64,000 nt of DNA from Tulasnella sp. 424 (Eukaryota > Basidiomycota > Agaricomycetes > Cantharellales > Tulasnellaceae): assembly GCA_019633425.1 (NCBI GenBank), contig WSUB01000173.1, positions 1 through 64,000 on the forward strand, in the 5' to 3' direction. The notes beneath the pieces were generated by a model. It was not told the DNA's origin. It made no database searches and saw only the letters and a program-made list of their open reading frames with translations. Positions 43,890-56,700 of the stretch are shown here, piece after piece. The translations under genes were made by a program, and so were the position numbers. Each line of letters opens with the position of its first letter. The stretch's first letter is position 1.

Positions 43890-44665
43890 ATTGACACGGA
43901 TTATTTGATCGTTTTTGTTGTGCTTTCAACTAAATGTTGCGATCTTTGTCAGGCCGACGTGGTGAGGGGCATCCGTCCAGGGCAGGTGGAAGGCACCCAC
44001 CGGTATCCTTGTGCGTTCAAGTGCTCGGTTACAGCACTTTTCTAAATGATAGTCGAACGTTCCCACGGTCCGATAAATACCTTAAATTCTCTCCCCCGTC
44101 CATGCACGATACCTCAGTCAGCTTTGAAGCTAGAGACATCAAACAAGTTGCATTGCACTTTTAAAACTGATCGCCAGGGCGTGACGTCGCCCTTTTTGTC
44201 AAATTCGATATTCTAATCTTAACTCCCCTTCGCGGCGAAATACCTCACAGGAGCTTAGAAGCGCCGGATGCCATCCCTATTATGGCCTGTAACATTGTTT
44301 AACATGTGTACAAAGGGCGTGACGTTCTTAGATTTTGCCTAAACGCGATATTTGATAGGGTACGGTACGGTCACTTTGCCATCCGCCCCCGGCCCCATTG
44401 CCCCCCTCGGTTTGCATTGCTGAGTACCTGCAGAGTAGTTACTTGATGAAAAGCTGCAGCATGTCAAATATATGCCGCTTACTAGGGCGCATCTAGTTTG
44501 CTAAGACCTGCTCTGCCGACTCGGACGAGGTTATCGTCCAGGGAATAAGGGACATGTTGATTTGGGCTGACACGGAACTTTGCAACGGGAATTGTGGTTT
44601 CTTTCCTCCTCCCTTACACTCCCCGTTTACTGCAGCACAGCAATACTTGCATGGTAAGCACCTTG
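43890..44665. other. Intergenic; upstream region of the AT-hook-like gene
   Basis: No gene seen. Two related phrases, gggcgtgacgt, occur at about 44176 and 44317, each followed by an AT-rich caaattcgatatt/aaacgcgatattt run. They may be paired regulatory motifs or a short repeat in the promoter region of the gene starting at 44666. Confidence 0.4.
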
Positions 44666-46765
44666 ATGGGGAGAAACAGGAAAACCAACACTCCGAAGAA
44701 CGGCAAAGGAGCCAAAGCGAAGAAGAAAGCACCCGAAATTGATGATGTCGAGCCAGAGGATGAGTTGGAACATGGAACAGGTGACCTGCCCAGAGAAGAT
44801 GGCCTGCAGACACCTGAATTGGATGACAATGAAAGCCTCAGGGCGCATAATGATGGTGGAGAAGGTGGTGGACAACCAGCTGCAGGGCCAGTCGCCCTGG
44901 CCATCGCAAACCTGCCGCCCGCCCGAAGGACCACCAGAAGCCAGACCAAGCAACAGCAAAATACACTCGTTCAGCCTGGTCAGCAAGATATGGTAGACAT
45001 TTGCATGCAGCCTGCTGCGGCTACAAGGCGAGGAAATAGAGTGATAGGTCCGAATCGATTTTTTCGTAGTTGCTTCGAGCGAGAATCTAACCCTCGTGTC
45101 TTTTGTTCACACAGCCCAAGAAGCTACAGTGGGCAAAAATGCCGGTCTAGAGGTCCTTGCTGAAGCTGCCGAGATTGTTCAAACGGCAGGAGGGCGGGAG
45201 GGCTCACAAGAAGTGAATTACGACCAGTCCGATCCATGGGCTGACCAGGGAGCGAGGTCACCGTCGGAACAGTCTTTGGAGGCCGAGAATGACAAATTAC
45301 CACATGGGAGCACGTTGAGGGAATCGATGGATCCCGAGATTTCTGATGAACAACCTGTGGAAGAAGCTCCTGCAAAGCGCCGGGGACCCGGCCATCCAAA
45401 GAAGGTGCCTGAAGCTCCTCCCTCACCTGAGCCAGTCATAATCGATTTCTTCATCAAAATCAAAGCTGTGCAACACCGAGTCAAGCTCCTATCAGATACG
45501 GAATGGAGTGATGCAGAGGATAAGCTATTGGAGAAACTCAAGATGCGGCAAAAGACGGAGCCGCAGCTAGCGTTCAAGCTCTCTGACGCACCACAACGAG
45601 AGGACCCTCGGATTTTCGACTCCTCGGAGTATGGTGAACTTGTTCATGAGCTTGAGCGGCACGGACTATCAATGAAACGAGATGCGCGGATCAAACCAAA
45701 GAGTGTAGTGATCTTTGTTCGAAAAGTGAGTCATTTGGCAACAAAACTCCCAGACAAGCGATGACTCATGATGACACAACTCTCGTACAACGCAGGAGCT
45801 CGAAGCCGCAAAAGATTCCAAGTCAAAAGGGGGTACAAGCACCAGTAGGAAGCGCAAGCAAGCTCAATCGCCGCCAAATACAGATTCCAGTGGTTCCGAG
45901 TCAGAGTCTGGCTCCGATGGAAGTGACACCAGTGGAGCAAGCCGTCGGAAGAGGAAATGTGTGGAGAAGAAGGGACGTCTCACAATATCAAAAGCCCTCG
46001 AAAAGATAGAAGAAGCGCAGCTGTGCGCTTTACATGGCCGATCTTGCAAAGTTGGACCGGATGGGGAGCACACACCTTTCACCGTCGAGGAAAAGCAGTA
46101 TTGGGCTGTTCTATTAGTACGTATGAATCATGTTCATACTGCGTGCTTGGCTACGGTTCATCTCCAGTTCACATATTATGTTCTAACAATCATTGTCTTG
46201 CTTGTCCTAGCACAAAGGGGAAGCCTCCGAGCAGTACCCACCACCGGGTATTGTCAATGGCAACTTTGTTCGGGTCCACCACCAGAAAGCGAAAACGCTA
46301 AAGCAAGAGACCACTCCGCAACCCATCCAGATTCAAATCGCTCCCCCTCCAGTCCCCAGTTTCCCATCCCAATACCTTCTCCAAGCCCCCAACTTCACCG
46401 GTGCTAGCTCCTCTCGTGCTCCATCTCCAAATTACCACATCCTGAGCAGCGATGGTCTCGAGGAAGACGCCACCCTGTTCCCGACAATTCAGTCATTTCT
46501 GACTGAGCTGGACCATACAGCACTTGCGGCAACGTCAAACGGGGAGGACTATCGTAATCTTAGCCAATTCATTGACGTTCTTGTGGTTCAGAATGGGTAT
46601 GTCCGCATCCACGAGATTTACGATAGGTATCGGGAGGAGAAGGACGGACGCTTTTTGAAAACCAAGCTGGAGTTTCCAGTCAGCACCGCTGACGGGACCG
46701 CTGATTTCCTCTGGAATCAGATTAGGAAGAAGGTGAAAGCCATTAGAAAGTCCAGCAAGGTTTAG
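44666..46765 (+). CDS. AT-hook-like, low-complexity nuclear protein (unknown function)
   Basis: ATG at 44666 (MGRNRKTNTPKNGKGAKAKKK). Four exons keep frame: 44666-44978, 45115-45725, 45796-46116, 46211-46765 (599 codons plus stop). The first donor is the weaker GTCAGC, chosen for phase. The N-terminus is Lys-rich (nuclear signal), followed by acidic and Gln-rich parts. KRRGPGHPKK at about 45380-45410 resembles an AT-hook. IDFFIKIKAVQHRVKLLSD follows (about 45441-45497), then a Ser-rich linker ending KRKCVEKKGRLTISKALEKI, and a C-terminal block with SFLTELDHTALAATSNGEDY and DVLVVQNGYVRIHEIYDRYR (46490-46640). No domain of known function recognised. It is intact, unlike the element genes around it. 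Confidence 0.65.
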
Positions 46766-46836
46766 CACGCTGTTGTTGATACAGAGTCACAATAGTATAA
46801 GCTTTCTTAATACACATTCATTACTCGAATCCTGAC

Positions 46837-48018
46837 CTAGTACCCACAATGAGTAAACCACCCTGCGCACTTATCTGGGGTAATGGAACAGATCGCATGA
46901 GTGAGAATATCAATAGCAGCTTGATCATCTCGCTGATCAAACGCCGCCCGAACAGCCTCTCCGTTACGCCTTAGCCAAGCTTTCACAGAGGCAAATGCCT
47001 CCTCGATGGGATTAAAATCAGGTGAGTACGGTGGTAGAAAGACAATACGCTTTCCGCTATGCCCCTCAGATTCATTAGCAATCGTACAAACGGTGAATAG
47101 ATAATTTGATTAGCTACCTTTGCTCGATTATCCTTCGTAGTCCATCCGACTTGTGAATATGGCAGTTATCAAGTACGATAACGGAGTTAGGGCCAGGGAA
47201 GTCATTCATCGAGCCAAGGAGGTCGAGAATAAAAGACTTGAACGAGCATGCATTGAAGGAACCTCGAACTATATGCAGTTCAAGAAGACCAGAGAGAGAT
47301 ATTGCTGGGAGGACGGAGAACCTGGAGTAATCGAGTTAGATATGGCCATGCAAAAATATGATCGAGTCACCTCTTTCCACGTTGGAAGTGTGTCCGGCGG
47401 AACGCCCGTCCGCCTGATCACGCCCAACCCCATTTCTTTTGTGACGTGCGCTTGTCCACGGAGCTCTCATCAACAAATACAAGCTGATCCGGTGAGTAAT
47501 GAGCCCCAATTTTGAGTATGTACTGTCGCCATCGATCCTCATTTCGCTCCCGTGCCTGATGTGTCAACTTCCAATTTCATGGGTTTCACATCTAGCGGTG
47601 GGGGTCAAACAGCCATACCTGTTTTAGTGAAAGTCCACAGCGAGAAAGTACTCGCCAAATGGTTGAAGCGGAGACAAAAACCCCGTAAGATCGCCCGAGT
47701 TCTTCCTTGAGCTCATCGAGGTAAGCGTCATTTCGTTTCTCGACGAGTGAGACAATAAGCTGAGTTACTGTGAGTCCAGAAACCCTAAAGACATCACAGT
47801 AGACCACTTACACGCTCCTCTTTAACGCCCAACTTGCGCAAGCAACCTCGGCGAAAGGGGTGCGCCACAACATCACCAGTTTCGTGGTACTTCTTGATTG
47901 TCCTTTCAACTGTTCTTACACTGCACCCAGTGTGAGCAGCGATCATGGCATTGTCCTCATAGAAAGACATGCGTATGATCAGCCGCTTAATGGCTGGGTC
48001 GATTGTAATAGGGGCCAT
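46837..48018 (-). pseudogene. Tc1/mariner-type transposase (DDE_3-like), broken
   Basis: N-terminal helix-turn-helix MSFYEDNAMIAAHTGCSVRT-VERTIKKYH (47880-47980). A second HTH-like part follows (YLDELKEELGRSYGVFVSAS, about 47640-47700). Catalytic core: QLVFVDESSVDKRTSQKKWG (first Asp, about 47420-47485), SVIVLDNCHIHKSDGLRRII (second Asp, about 47120-47180), FLPPYSPDFNPIEEAF (third acidic, about 47000-47045) and the end ITPDKCAGWFTHCGY with stop at 46837-46839. Lesions: frame changes near 47800 and 47560-47600, and stops after KKWGWA and HGHI. Terminal inverted repeats were searched for by eye and not found. It lies directly after the 3' end of the gene at 44666-46765. Confidence 0.8.
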
Positions 48019-48416
48019 TTGCGAGAGATGATGGTCGAGGAGTCGGCACGTTACATGAGGCCAGTCAGTTATGCAATCCTGAGGTAATGAGACCTTACCG
48101 AGGCGAAGGAACTGCCATTCTTGACGTCACTCCCTCACAAAACATCCTAAGACACTATATCTGCGCCTGGAAGGTACTGTGGCCACTGATTCATTGTCCA
48201 GAAGGTAAGGAGCCAGGAGGGAGTCGAAAAAAAAAAGACCCCCCCAAACCAAGAATCTGGGCACGTCACGCCCTGGGGAAGTACCAAGGGAAGAGGTACG
48301 AAGTGGTTTTTTGGTGTCATCGTGCGTGGTTGAAGAGATATCGTGCTTGGACGTCGGCCAGGGGTTTTTGAGGATATCGGACTGTGGGACGCGAACGACT
48401 ATCATTCTGAAAACTG
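48019..48416. other. No supported gene
   Basis: Between the mariner relic and the F-box-like ORF. Open frames on both strands without motifs. A short poly-A run (48228-48238) is present. Confidence 0.35.
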
Positions 48417-48863
48417 CTATAAAGGAGCGAGCTGGTCCTGATACGCAATGAAATTGAGGCCTGACATCCCGATGGGGGCATTGATGATGAACTGGATGCA
48501 TGTGTGGCCGTTGATGATGTAACCGTTGGCACGCATTATGGTGCGAACGACATTGGGTGAGAGGAGGAAGTCGACTTTGAGAAGTAGTTCGAATCTGGTC
48601 GAGAGGTACGCAAGTACCGCAATGTGAAGTGGTCGGCAGACTTGCATGAGAGCATACAGCCCGTCGAGGGGAGTCCATGAGAGGATGTGAACGAAGATGT
48701 CTATGTTGAGGCAGAGCAGAGTGATAGTGGAGTGAGAGGGAGAGTGAGTTGGGCGCTGTTGGAGGGTGTTGAAGGCGGCAATGATGGTAGGGAGATCCCA
48801 TGTTGTCTTGCGTAGTTCTTGGTGAGTGGCGCCATGATTGCTGTAGAGGAGATGCTGGAGCAA
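48417..48863 (-). CDS. F-box-like protein, partial or short
   Basis: The minus frame contains LLCLNIDIFVHILSWTPLDG then LYALMQVCRPLHIAVLAYLS, which fits the hydrophobic and leucine pattern of an F-box (substrate adaptor of SCF ubiquitin ligases). KVDFLLSPNVVRTIMRANGY follows, and it ends QDQLAPL at 48417. There is no ATG at the upstream limit (TTG at 48863), so the start may lie in an upstream exon. At ~149 codons it is short for fungal F-box proteins, which usually run 300-600 residues, so truncation is likely. Confidence 0.45.
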   Translation of the reverse strand: MLQHLLYSNHGATHQELRKTTWDLPTIIAAFNTLQQRPTHSPSHSTITLLCLNIDIFVHILSWTPLDGLYALMQVCRPLHIAVLAYLSTRFELLLKVDFLLSPNVVRTIMRANGYIINGHTCIQFIINAPIGMSGLNFIAYQDQLAPL

Positions 48864-49295
48864 GAGGTTTTGGAAGCACTCGTTTCACTCACTTGGAGGA
48901 CAGGTCTGGTAAGAATAAGGGAACCGACTTGGCACACGATTCGTTCCATGCGTTATTGCAACGTGGGGAATATCAGAAATGTAAGCACCAAGATTTCCAA
49001 GTTTAGAACGACGTGTTATTCACCTCGTTAAGGTTCAGGGTAAATTGCGCCAAGACCATAAGAGTAAGGAACGATGATGTTGCTTACCATGCACAATGTC
49101 GATGTTCGGACACCAACTGTTAGTACTACTGGCCCACCCATCGAAACCGCAGCCGTTTTCCTCGGCACGAAGGCTATTCAAGTCGAAACCTTCTCTTAGC
49201 CTTCACTCTCCGTTAGATCCATAGACCCAAACTTTGTCGTGTCTTGTAAACCTCAACATTCAACATGACGGATTCGGAAGTACGGTTCGCTTGGG

Positions 49296-49303
49296 TATAA
49301 AAG
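49296..49303 (+). promoter_or_regulatory. TATA box upstream of the gene at 49465
   Basis: TATAAAAG, 162-169 bp before the ATG at 49465. Followed by a pyrimidine-rich leader (49340-49460) of the kind common before fungal start codons. Confidence 0.55.
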
Positions 49304-49464
49304 TGACCAGCCGTTTGAGCAAGAAAACACAGGATCCCCATCCTTCTTTACTCACTCAGTCAAGCTCTACCTCGTCAATTACACTCCACCTCTTGCATAT
49401 CGCTCTATCCATCCCTTTCATCATACCCATTTTGCTGCTTCACCTCCTCTCATCCCTTCTCATT

Positions 49465-51485
49465 ATGCCTGCCAAACGCGCTGTTCGGTCCACCAAGGCG
49501 GTTGAAGAGTGCGGCATTTCACTAGATCTCTTCGATGCTTTGTTATTGACTGTTTCCCACACAACTTCTTCATTCCTCCTCAGTGAACAACCCGTCGCTC
49601 CTCAAGTTGATACGAAAAAACGCGCTCTGAGCATTGGGTGGGTGTAGGGTCGTTTCCTTCTACTGACCAATAACTCAATTGGACGGATCTCTCACTTCTC
49701 CAGGTCGGATGAAGATACCACTGAAACGTACGTTACAATAATTCACGTGTGGTAAAGTTTCGTTCTCACTATGCTTCTCTCACTAGTCTTGAGAAGAAAC
49801 CTCGTAACGGGCCAGTTCAGCAAAACAGGTAAGTTCAGTTCGACATTCACTGGCACAGGATGCTAACACTAACATTATGCAATAGGAAAGGAGGGAAGAA
49901 ACCTACTCTTGTTGATGATGAAGCCGAGGCCACCGAGTGTGTTCAATCGACTCAAAGTCAAAGTCAAGACTCTCTAACACCCTTACCTATTACCGATTCA
50001 GTGATGCGAACAGTGGGGAAGAAACGACCCTGAACCCATATGCGCCCCTCACCAAGGAAGAAGTTGACCACATCAGAGACACTATCCTGGTCTCGCAAAA
50101 GGAAGCAGATGAGTTCGATGCAAGGTAATCGCCTTCTTGCTTCATATGAGTATATCCAGCAACTGATGTCCTTTCAAACCGCGTAGGCGTCGTAAACAAC
50201 TCGCTACCATCCCCAAGAATCGAACACCTTCCAACGGATCATCCGCTCATTCCTCCATGCCTGATTTGGAGCCTTTTATACCCACCCAGGTTCACAAGGA
50301 GCGGAAGAAGCAAACCGTGTAAGCACCCTCAAGTCCTCCATTCCTGGTACATCTCACGGACTATTTGCTGTTAGGAGTGCATACAGAGTGCAAGGAAAAA
50401 CTGTTCGCAGCCAAAGCCACAGCGTAGCGTACGTAGCAACGGCATATAATGCTGGGGTTTCCACTGACATTTTGACATGCAGACCTTCCAATGATGGTTC
50501 AGTACCTTCTGGAATCGCTCTCACTAATGTTGAGGTAATCGTGAAGCCTTTTATACCCGCTTCAGGTGCGGACAAGCGTTCCGGCAAACAGCGTGAAGGC
50601 AAGGAACGACACCTGGTGAAGTATGTCAGCCTTATTGCATTTCCGGTTCTCCGGTTACTGATTCATTTCCGGCGGGTTCCTTCACAGACTACTGGAGACT
50701 ATTATCAATCTAAGTGTACAAAAGCCCGGCGGCGCCATTTGTGGACCCTCCATGTTCCGATATTCCGACGCTCGATACGCGTGGAAGGGAGTACCCGGAC
50801 ATGCAAACCAAGACATCCTCCACACGTCTGGGCCCCAACCCATTGCGCAACGCTTCTTGATTGTTGGGGAGGTGGAGAAAAGCTGGTTCCTCAAGGGAGA
50901 TCAGCCTTCGGAACAAGTTTTGATCGACATCCGTCCTACTTCTGCCATCGACAAATGCTCTGTCGGGAATATTCTAGTCAAGTTCTCTGATAAAAGTGAG
51001 TATCGAACTATACATTTATGCACGCAAGCGAGACATCTAACGTACTTTAAACAGGTCTCCCGGTGTCTGACATATACACATATCACGCTTCCAGACGGAA
51101 CAAGGGGTGGTTGGGGTAAGCTTGAAGCATCTTCCCATCGACTGAGTGCTGTAGGACTGAATCTCAATCCCAATAGGCCATTCCATTTGAGGACTACTAC
51201 AATGGTCGCAAAGCCAAGGAGTTCTCCCCCCAAGCATGCAACGAGCTCAGTGTATCGAGGGACCTCTATCCCGATGACCTCGTTGTGGTTGAATGCTGCC
51301 TTCGCCAGTACAAGGATACAAAATCGAATGACCACTCGCCCCAGAGAACTCCAGGCCGTGGTGGATCCGCTAATGGAGTATGGGTGGCTCACTTCGAGAT
51401 CTGCTATATCTTTCTTTTGAAAGAAGGTCCCCGCATTCCTCGTACGACTGACTTCGGACTATCCTCGTGGGGCCTCAGCGCCTAA
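49465..51485 (+). CDS. Many-exon protein of unknown function
   Basis: ATG at 49465 (MPAKRAVRSTKAVE). Probable introns 49510-49584, about 49636-49703 and about 49729-49788, and others near 49830-49886, 50126-50187, 50320-50373 and 50998-51056, all short and GT-AG. The N-terminal half is charged and low-complexity (KKPTLVDDEAEATECVQSTQ; YAPLTKEEVDHIRDTILVSQ). The C-terminal part is ordered: YSDARYAWKGVPGHANQDIL, FLIVGEVEKSWFLKGDQPSE, SVGNILVKFSDKS, DLYPDDLVVVECCLRQYKD, VWVAHFEICYIFLLKEGP, stop at 51483-51485. The exon chain around 49990 is unresolved. The TATA box and CT-rich leader support an expressed gene. Family not recognised. It converges on Helitron B. Confidence 0.55.
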
Positions 51486-53297
51486 TGATGTAGGAATAGT
51501 ACTACCACCTAAGAATTATATCTATTTTTTGTGTCTGATAAGTTTTCAAGTGATCTGATCATGGGTGCAATAGCGATTGGTTTATGCAGCCTCTTTCAAG
51601 CTTGCGTGTTTGTGATAAAGCTGATATTGATTTGCGACGGCCTTGCTCAAATTTATTTCCGAAAGAGCGGTGCGATTCTCAAACGCTTCGGTAGTCTTAG
51701 CATTTAAAGCTTCGAGCCGCTCAAACTCTCGACGAAATTCAGCTTGTAAGTTTTGGTATAGCTTCGTTGGCTTAAACCAACGAAGTATTGCCAGTCCTTC
51801 AATGGACCGGACTCTAGAGAGCATAACGTAAACACTCTGGAGAGAGTGGCACTCAGCTAGATCGACGATAGCCTTCTCAAGTGTTCTTCCCTGCGACTTG
51901 TAGTCTGTATAGGCGTATGCTGGAAGCAGAGGCAGCTGCCATCGAGTTATCGTAAATTCACCTTCCCTTGTAGAGCTGTACTTAAAATGTGTTCTAGTTG
52001 GAACAATTGGATAGACATTGGGTCCCAAGGTTGGATCCACACAGGTTCCTGAACCGGGAATCTTCACGAGCGCGCAAACCGCAATATTAATCTTTCCCCC
52101 TTCTTTGGTTAAACGGTACTTCACATTTAAAAGAACACCCTCAGCACCATTTACCACACTTTGAGCCAGGGCAATATTTTCTGTTATCATGATTTTCATT
52201 CCAGGAACGAGCGGTAATATTCCTAACACATCATTTGTTGTCGATGAGCTAACACGTAGCAATCGACTTCTTTCCATAGAAGTGACCCGTCGTTTACCAA
52301 CAAAGTCGTTAGCTTCAAAGTACTCGACCGTCTGATCTGTACTGGTAGCATACTGCTGGACCTTCATAGTATTGAGGCGATCTCGAATGCGCTTTCTCGT
52401 TACGATAAAAGGTGCATTGTGGAATTTGTCCAGACATACACCACTCTGTCTGAGATGGTCCAATGATCGATTTAGCAAGACCCAATAATCTGAAATGTTG
52501 TAATTATCGCCACTGCCAATCTGCTCAGGGGTATGTGGAGACAGTCCTTGCCATGCCTTTCCAAAGCGAACTCGCTGTAGGAGGTTAGAATACCAGGGAT
52601 CGGTCTGGTGGCGCAAATTTTTTCTGAGCTGTACAACAGTGTCAATCTGGCGCCAGAGGTAAGCTCCATGTAGAGCGGTCTGTCCTGTAATTGTTTGTGC
52701 AGTGTTGATAAAAACTCGTGAAACAAGGTCGTGACTAAAGAGAGGCTGCTGCCGAACAGGGCGTAGTTGTCCAAAGTCGCCAGAGAATATGTTCACTCCA
52801 CCGAAAGGCCTTCCTTCAGTGTCCAGGCTAAGCCCTTTTGCAATAGAGATTTGGTGAGAAATTTGTCTCAACAGCTTAGCAGAAACCATTGAGATTTTGT
52901 CAAGTACCAGCCATTGAACAGTACCCCAAATTTGAGAAAGAGTCTGTATATCAGGGCGGTGTGCTGACTTCGGTAATAATGTGAGAGAGTGGATAGTATA
53001 ACCGCTGATAAGAACTGCTGCAATTCCGGTCGGCGCGCTCAAAAGCAAAGATTGCAAGAAGCCGCACCGTTGCAATATTTTAACGATCACGTTAATGACA
53101 TGACTCTTACCAGTGCCACTGACTCCTCCCAAATACATCAACAATTGATTACTTCTACCTGTCACGAAATGCTCAGCAACTATACGGAAAGCTCTCTCTT
53201 GTTCTTCGTTTCCTCGAAGACTGCATTCGTCAACTATTCGCTCTATCTCTTCCAAAGGGTTACATCTCATAGCGTCGGTCTCTCGAATAGTAAGATG

Positions 53298-53724
53298 TGT
53301 CAGGGTTCCCTTAAGGTAGAAACCGAGCAAGGCGTATCTGACGATAGACTATGGTTTGGCAGAGAGAGATCACTAGGCAAGATCGTTGCTCTAGCACGAT
53401 GGTTGAGAAGTGGACTGTGATTGAATAGACAAGAGGCGGAATGAGGAACAAACCTCCTCATTCCGCTGTACTTAAATACTAACGAGTGGCTGTGACTAGA
53501 ATGTCCCGGTATAGTAAAGAACGTGGTGGAACCCAGTGGAAAGGCTGACGCGTTGCATGAGTAAGAACAATGAGGGGTGCATGAGGAGATGAATAAGAAA
53601 CGTGCGGTGGTAGTGAGGCATACAAGGTGAAGTGCGGGGATCAGTCGATCACGATAGACACGTGATGGGAATCCCGACTGGGTCACATGACTGGGAAAGT
53701 AGATCATGTGACGAGGTCGTCACA
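53298..53724 (-). repeat. Gypsy B 3' LTR
   Basis: 427 bp, TGTGACGACC...AACCCTGACA on the minus strand. Next to it at 53725-53737 is the polypurine tract (plus strand tcagccccccttaa). Confidence 0.95.
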
Positions 53725-53734
53725 TCAGCCCCCC

Positions 53735-56700
53735 TTAAGGACGTCGACGAGGAGGTTGCTGACGAGTGGGACGTTGGCGAAGTTCAGGACCAAAGGCATC
53801 TGGGAATCGTTGGTGGAACTCTTGTATCAAGTCAGGCATGTGCTCCAGTTGCTCTGCGTACTCCCATTTGTTTTCTTCGTCTCCGAATCCTTTCCATTTG
53901 AGTAGGTACTGCAGTCGCCCATACCAGTATCGCGAGTTTAGGATCTTCTCGACTTCCCACTCTTCTTGGTCTTCAACTATAACTGGAGGTGGTACTGGTT
54001 GAGTTCGCCCAGGGATGGTGTCTCGAGTATGGGGAGTGAGTAGGGATACGTGGAAAACCGGGTGGATTCTCATCGTGGCAGGGAGCATTAGCTGGTAGGC
54101 ATGGGATGAGATTTTCTTTTCCACCTTGAAGGGGCCAAGTCGCTTTGCTGCTAGTTTGTCGGACGGCCTGTCGGTCTGGATGTTGCGAGCCTCTAGCCAT
54201 ACTTTGTCTCCTGGTTCATAAGACGGTTCCTGTTCTCGATGGCGATCGTAATACTCCTTTTGACGTTCCTGGGCGAGGGCCATAGCAGACTGGATTTCCT
54301 TTTGGACAGCGGCGATTCGACCAAGTCTTTCCTCCGCGGATGGGTTGGATTGCGCACTGGAGGGGAGGTCTGTGAGGATCGGGTTGTATCCTCTGCTAGC
54401 CATGAATGGGGACATGCCGATAGATGATTGAATGGAGTTGTTGTACGAGAACTCGGCGAAGGGAAGGAGTTCGTCCCAGTCGTCTTGTCGGTGATTGCAG
54501 AATATCCGTAGGAAACCTTCGATTGTCTGGTTGGTGCGTTCTGTTTGACCGTCCGTTTGTGGATGGTATGCCGTGGACAGGACTGGTTTGACGCCTAGCC
54601 CCCCATACAGGGATTTCAAGAATGGGGCGTTGAATTGTGGACCTCGATCCGACACTACCCGCAATGGAAGGCCATGTAATCTCCAGATGTTGGCGATGAA
54701 CAGTTCTGCTGTCTTGGCTGCGTCCAATCCATGTTCTTTAGTGGCAATGAGGTGGGCTTCCTTGAGCAGCCTGCAGACCACGACCATGATGGTGTCGTTT
54801 CCTTGGCGCGTTTCCGGCAATTTGGTGATAAAGTCATAGGAAATGTCTTGCCAGGGTCCAGTGGGAACAGGGAGCGGTTTGAGGAGTCCGACTGGTTTGG
54901 AGTAGTGATGCTTGTTCCTTTGGCAGTTATCACAGGCATCGACGTATCGGTTGACATAGGCTTTCATCGACGGCCAGTAGTAGCCTCTGGATACAAGCTC
55001 CAAGGTCTTCGCTTGTCCTCCATGTCCTCCCATTAATGAGTCGTGGTACAGTTGGAGGATAGACCTTTTGATGTCGTCGTCGTTTGGGACGTAGATTCTT
55101 CCTCGGAACCGCAATAGTCCTTCATCGAGACTCCAGTCCGTCATTTCTTTCCTGACACGTGCTGGAGCTGCTTCTGGGTTGGCGTCGAAATAAGCTAGGA
55201 TCGATTCTATGTTGGGATCTTCGTGAAGCTTCCATCCAATCTTGTCTACGATTTCCCGGTCGGTGGCCAGTTGGACTTCTTCCTGTTCGTCATCTTCATT
55301 GTCCGCATTGATTTCCGCAAACGTAGATGGCGGTAGGAGCGTTATTGCATCGATTTCCACGATTCTAGAGGTTGGTAGAAGCGTCAGGGGCGGTTCTTCT
55401 GCCCCCTCTTCAGGACGGTGGTCGGGTCGTCGTGACAGGGCGTCGGGTTTGCCGGATTTAGAGCCCGGGCGATAGGAAATGACGAAATCGTAACATTGGA
55501 GTGTCTGGAGCCATCGGAATTGTCGGTCATTAAGGATCTGAGCCTTCTTGAAGTATTCCAGGTTCTTGTGGTCAGTGAGAATTCGGATAGTGAATTTGGC
55601 TCCTTCCAGGTAATGGCGCCAGTAGACCAGGGCTCGAACGATAGCCATCATTTCCTTATCCCAGATGTCATACCGACGTTCTGCGGGGGTCATTGATTTG
55701 GACATGAAGGCGATTGGGTGAATCTTGCCGTCGTTTGACTTTTGCGAAAGTACCGCTCCGTAGGCGTATCCCGAAGCGTCCGTTTCCAAGATGCAGGGTT
55801 TCTCCGGGTCATAATGGACCAGTACTGGGGCCGTGGTGAACCTTTCCTTTAATTTGCCGAACGCTTCTTGGCATTCTTCTGACCAATCCCACTTCGTATC
55901 CTTTCGTAAGAGGTTGGTGATCGGGCCTGTGATGTCGGAGAAGTCCTTGATAAAGCGTCGGTAGAAGTTGGCAAAGCCGAGGAAAGTTTGGATGTCCTTG
56001 ACGTTCCTAGGAGTGGGCCAGTCCTGAATTGCTTCGACTTTGTGCTTGTCCATTGCGATGCCCTTTGGGGTGATCCATAGTCCCAGGTAGTCCGTTTCTT
56101 GTACAAAGAACTCGCACTTCTCCGGTCGACAATGAAGGTTGTTTGCGCGTAGCCGACGTAAGACTTCTTTGGTGACTTCGACGTTTTCTTTTCGGGTCTT
56201 GGTGGCCGGCATAGTATCGTCGAGGTAGTTCACCACGGAGGTATCCAGTAGGTCGTGGAGGATGTGGTTAATGAAACGTTGGAACACTGCAGGTGCGTTG
56301 CATAACCCAAATGGCATCACAGTCCATTCGAAAAGGCCATAACGTGTCCTGAAAGCCGTTTTCCATTCGTCTCCTTCTGCGATGCGCATCAAGTGATACC
56401 CCCATCTCAAATCCAGTTTGGTGAACCACTCCTTGTCGCTGAGTCGGTCGATTAAGTCGGACGTGAGGGGAATAGGGTATTGGTCTTTCACCGTGATATC
56501 GTTGATTTTCCTGTAGTCGATTACTAGCCGTTTTTTGCCATCTTTTTTCCCGACGAAGAAGCATGGAGAGGCCACTTGGGATTTCGATTCTCGGATGTAG
56601 CCCTTGGCCAGGTTTTCGTCTATCCATTTTCTTAGCTCCTTGCTGTCTTCGGCTGATCCAGCGTACAACCCGCCCGGTTTGGGGAGTTCCGCTCCTGGGA

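Noticed and set aside
46766..48110. Terminal inverted repeats for the mariner relic
   Set aside because: Compared both flanks by eye; only short chance matches such as aatcctga were found.
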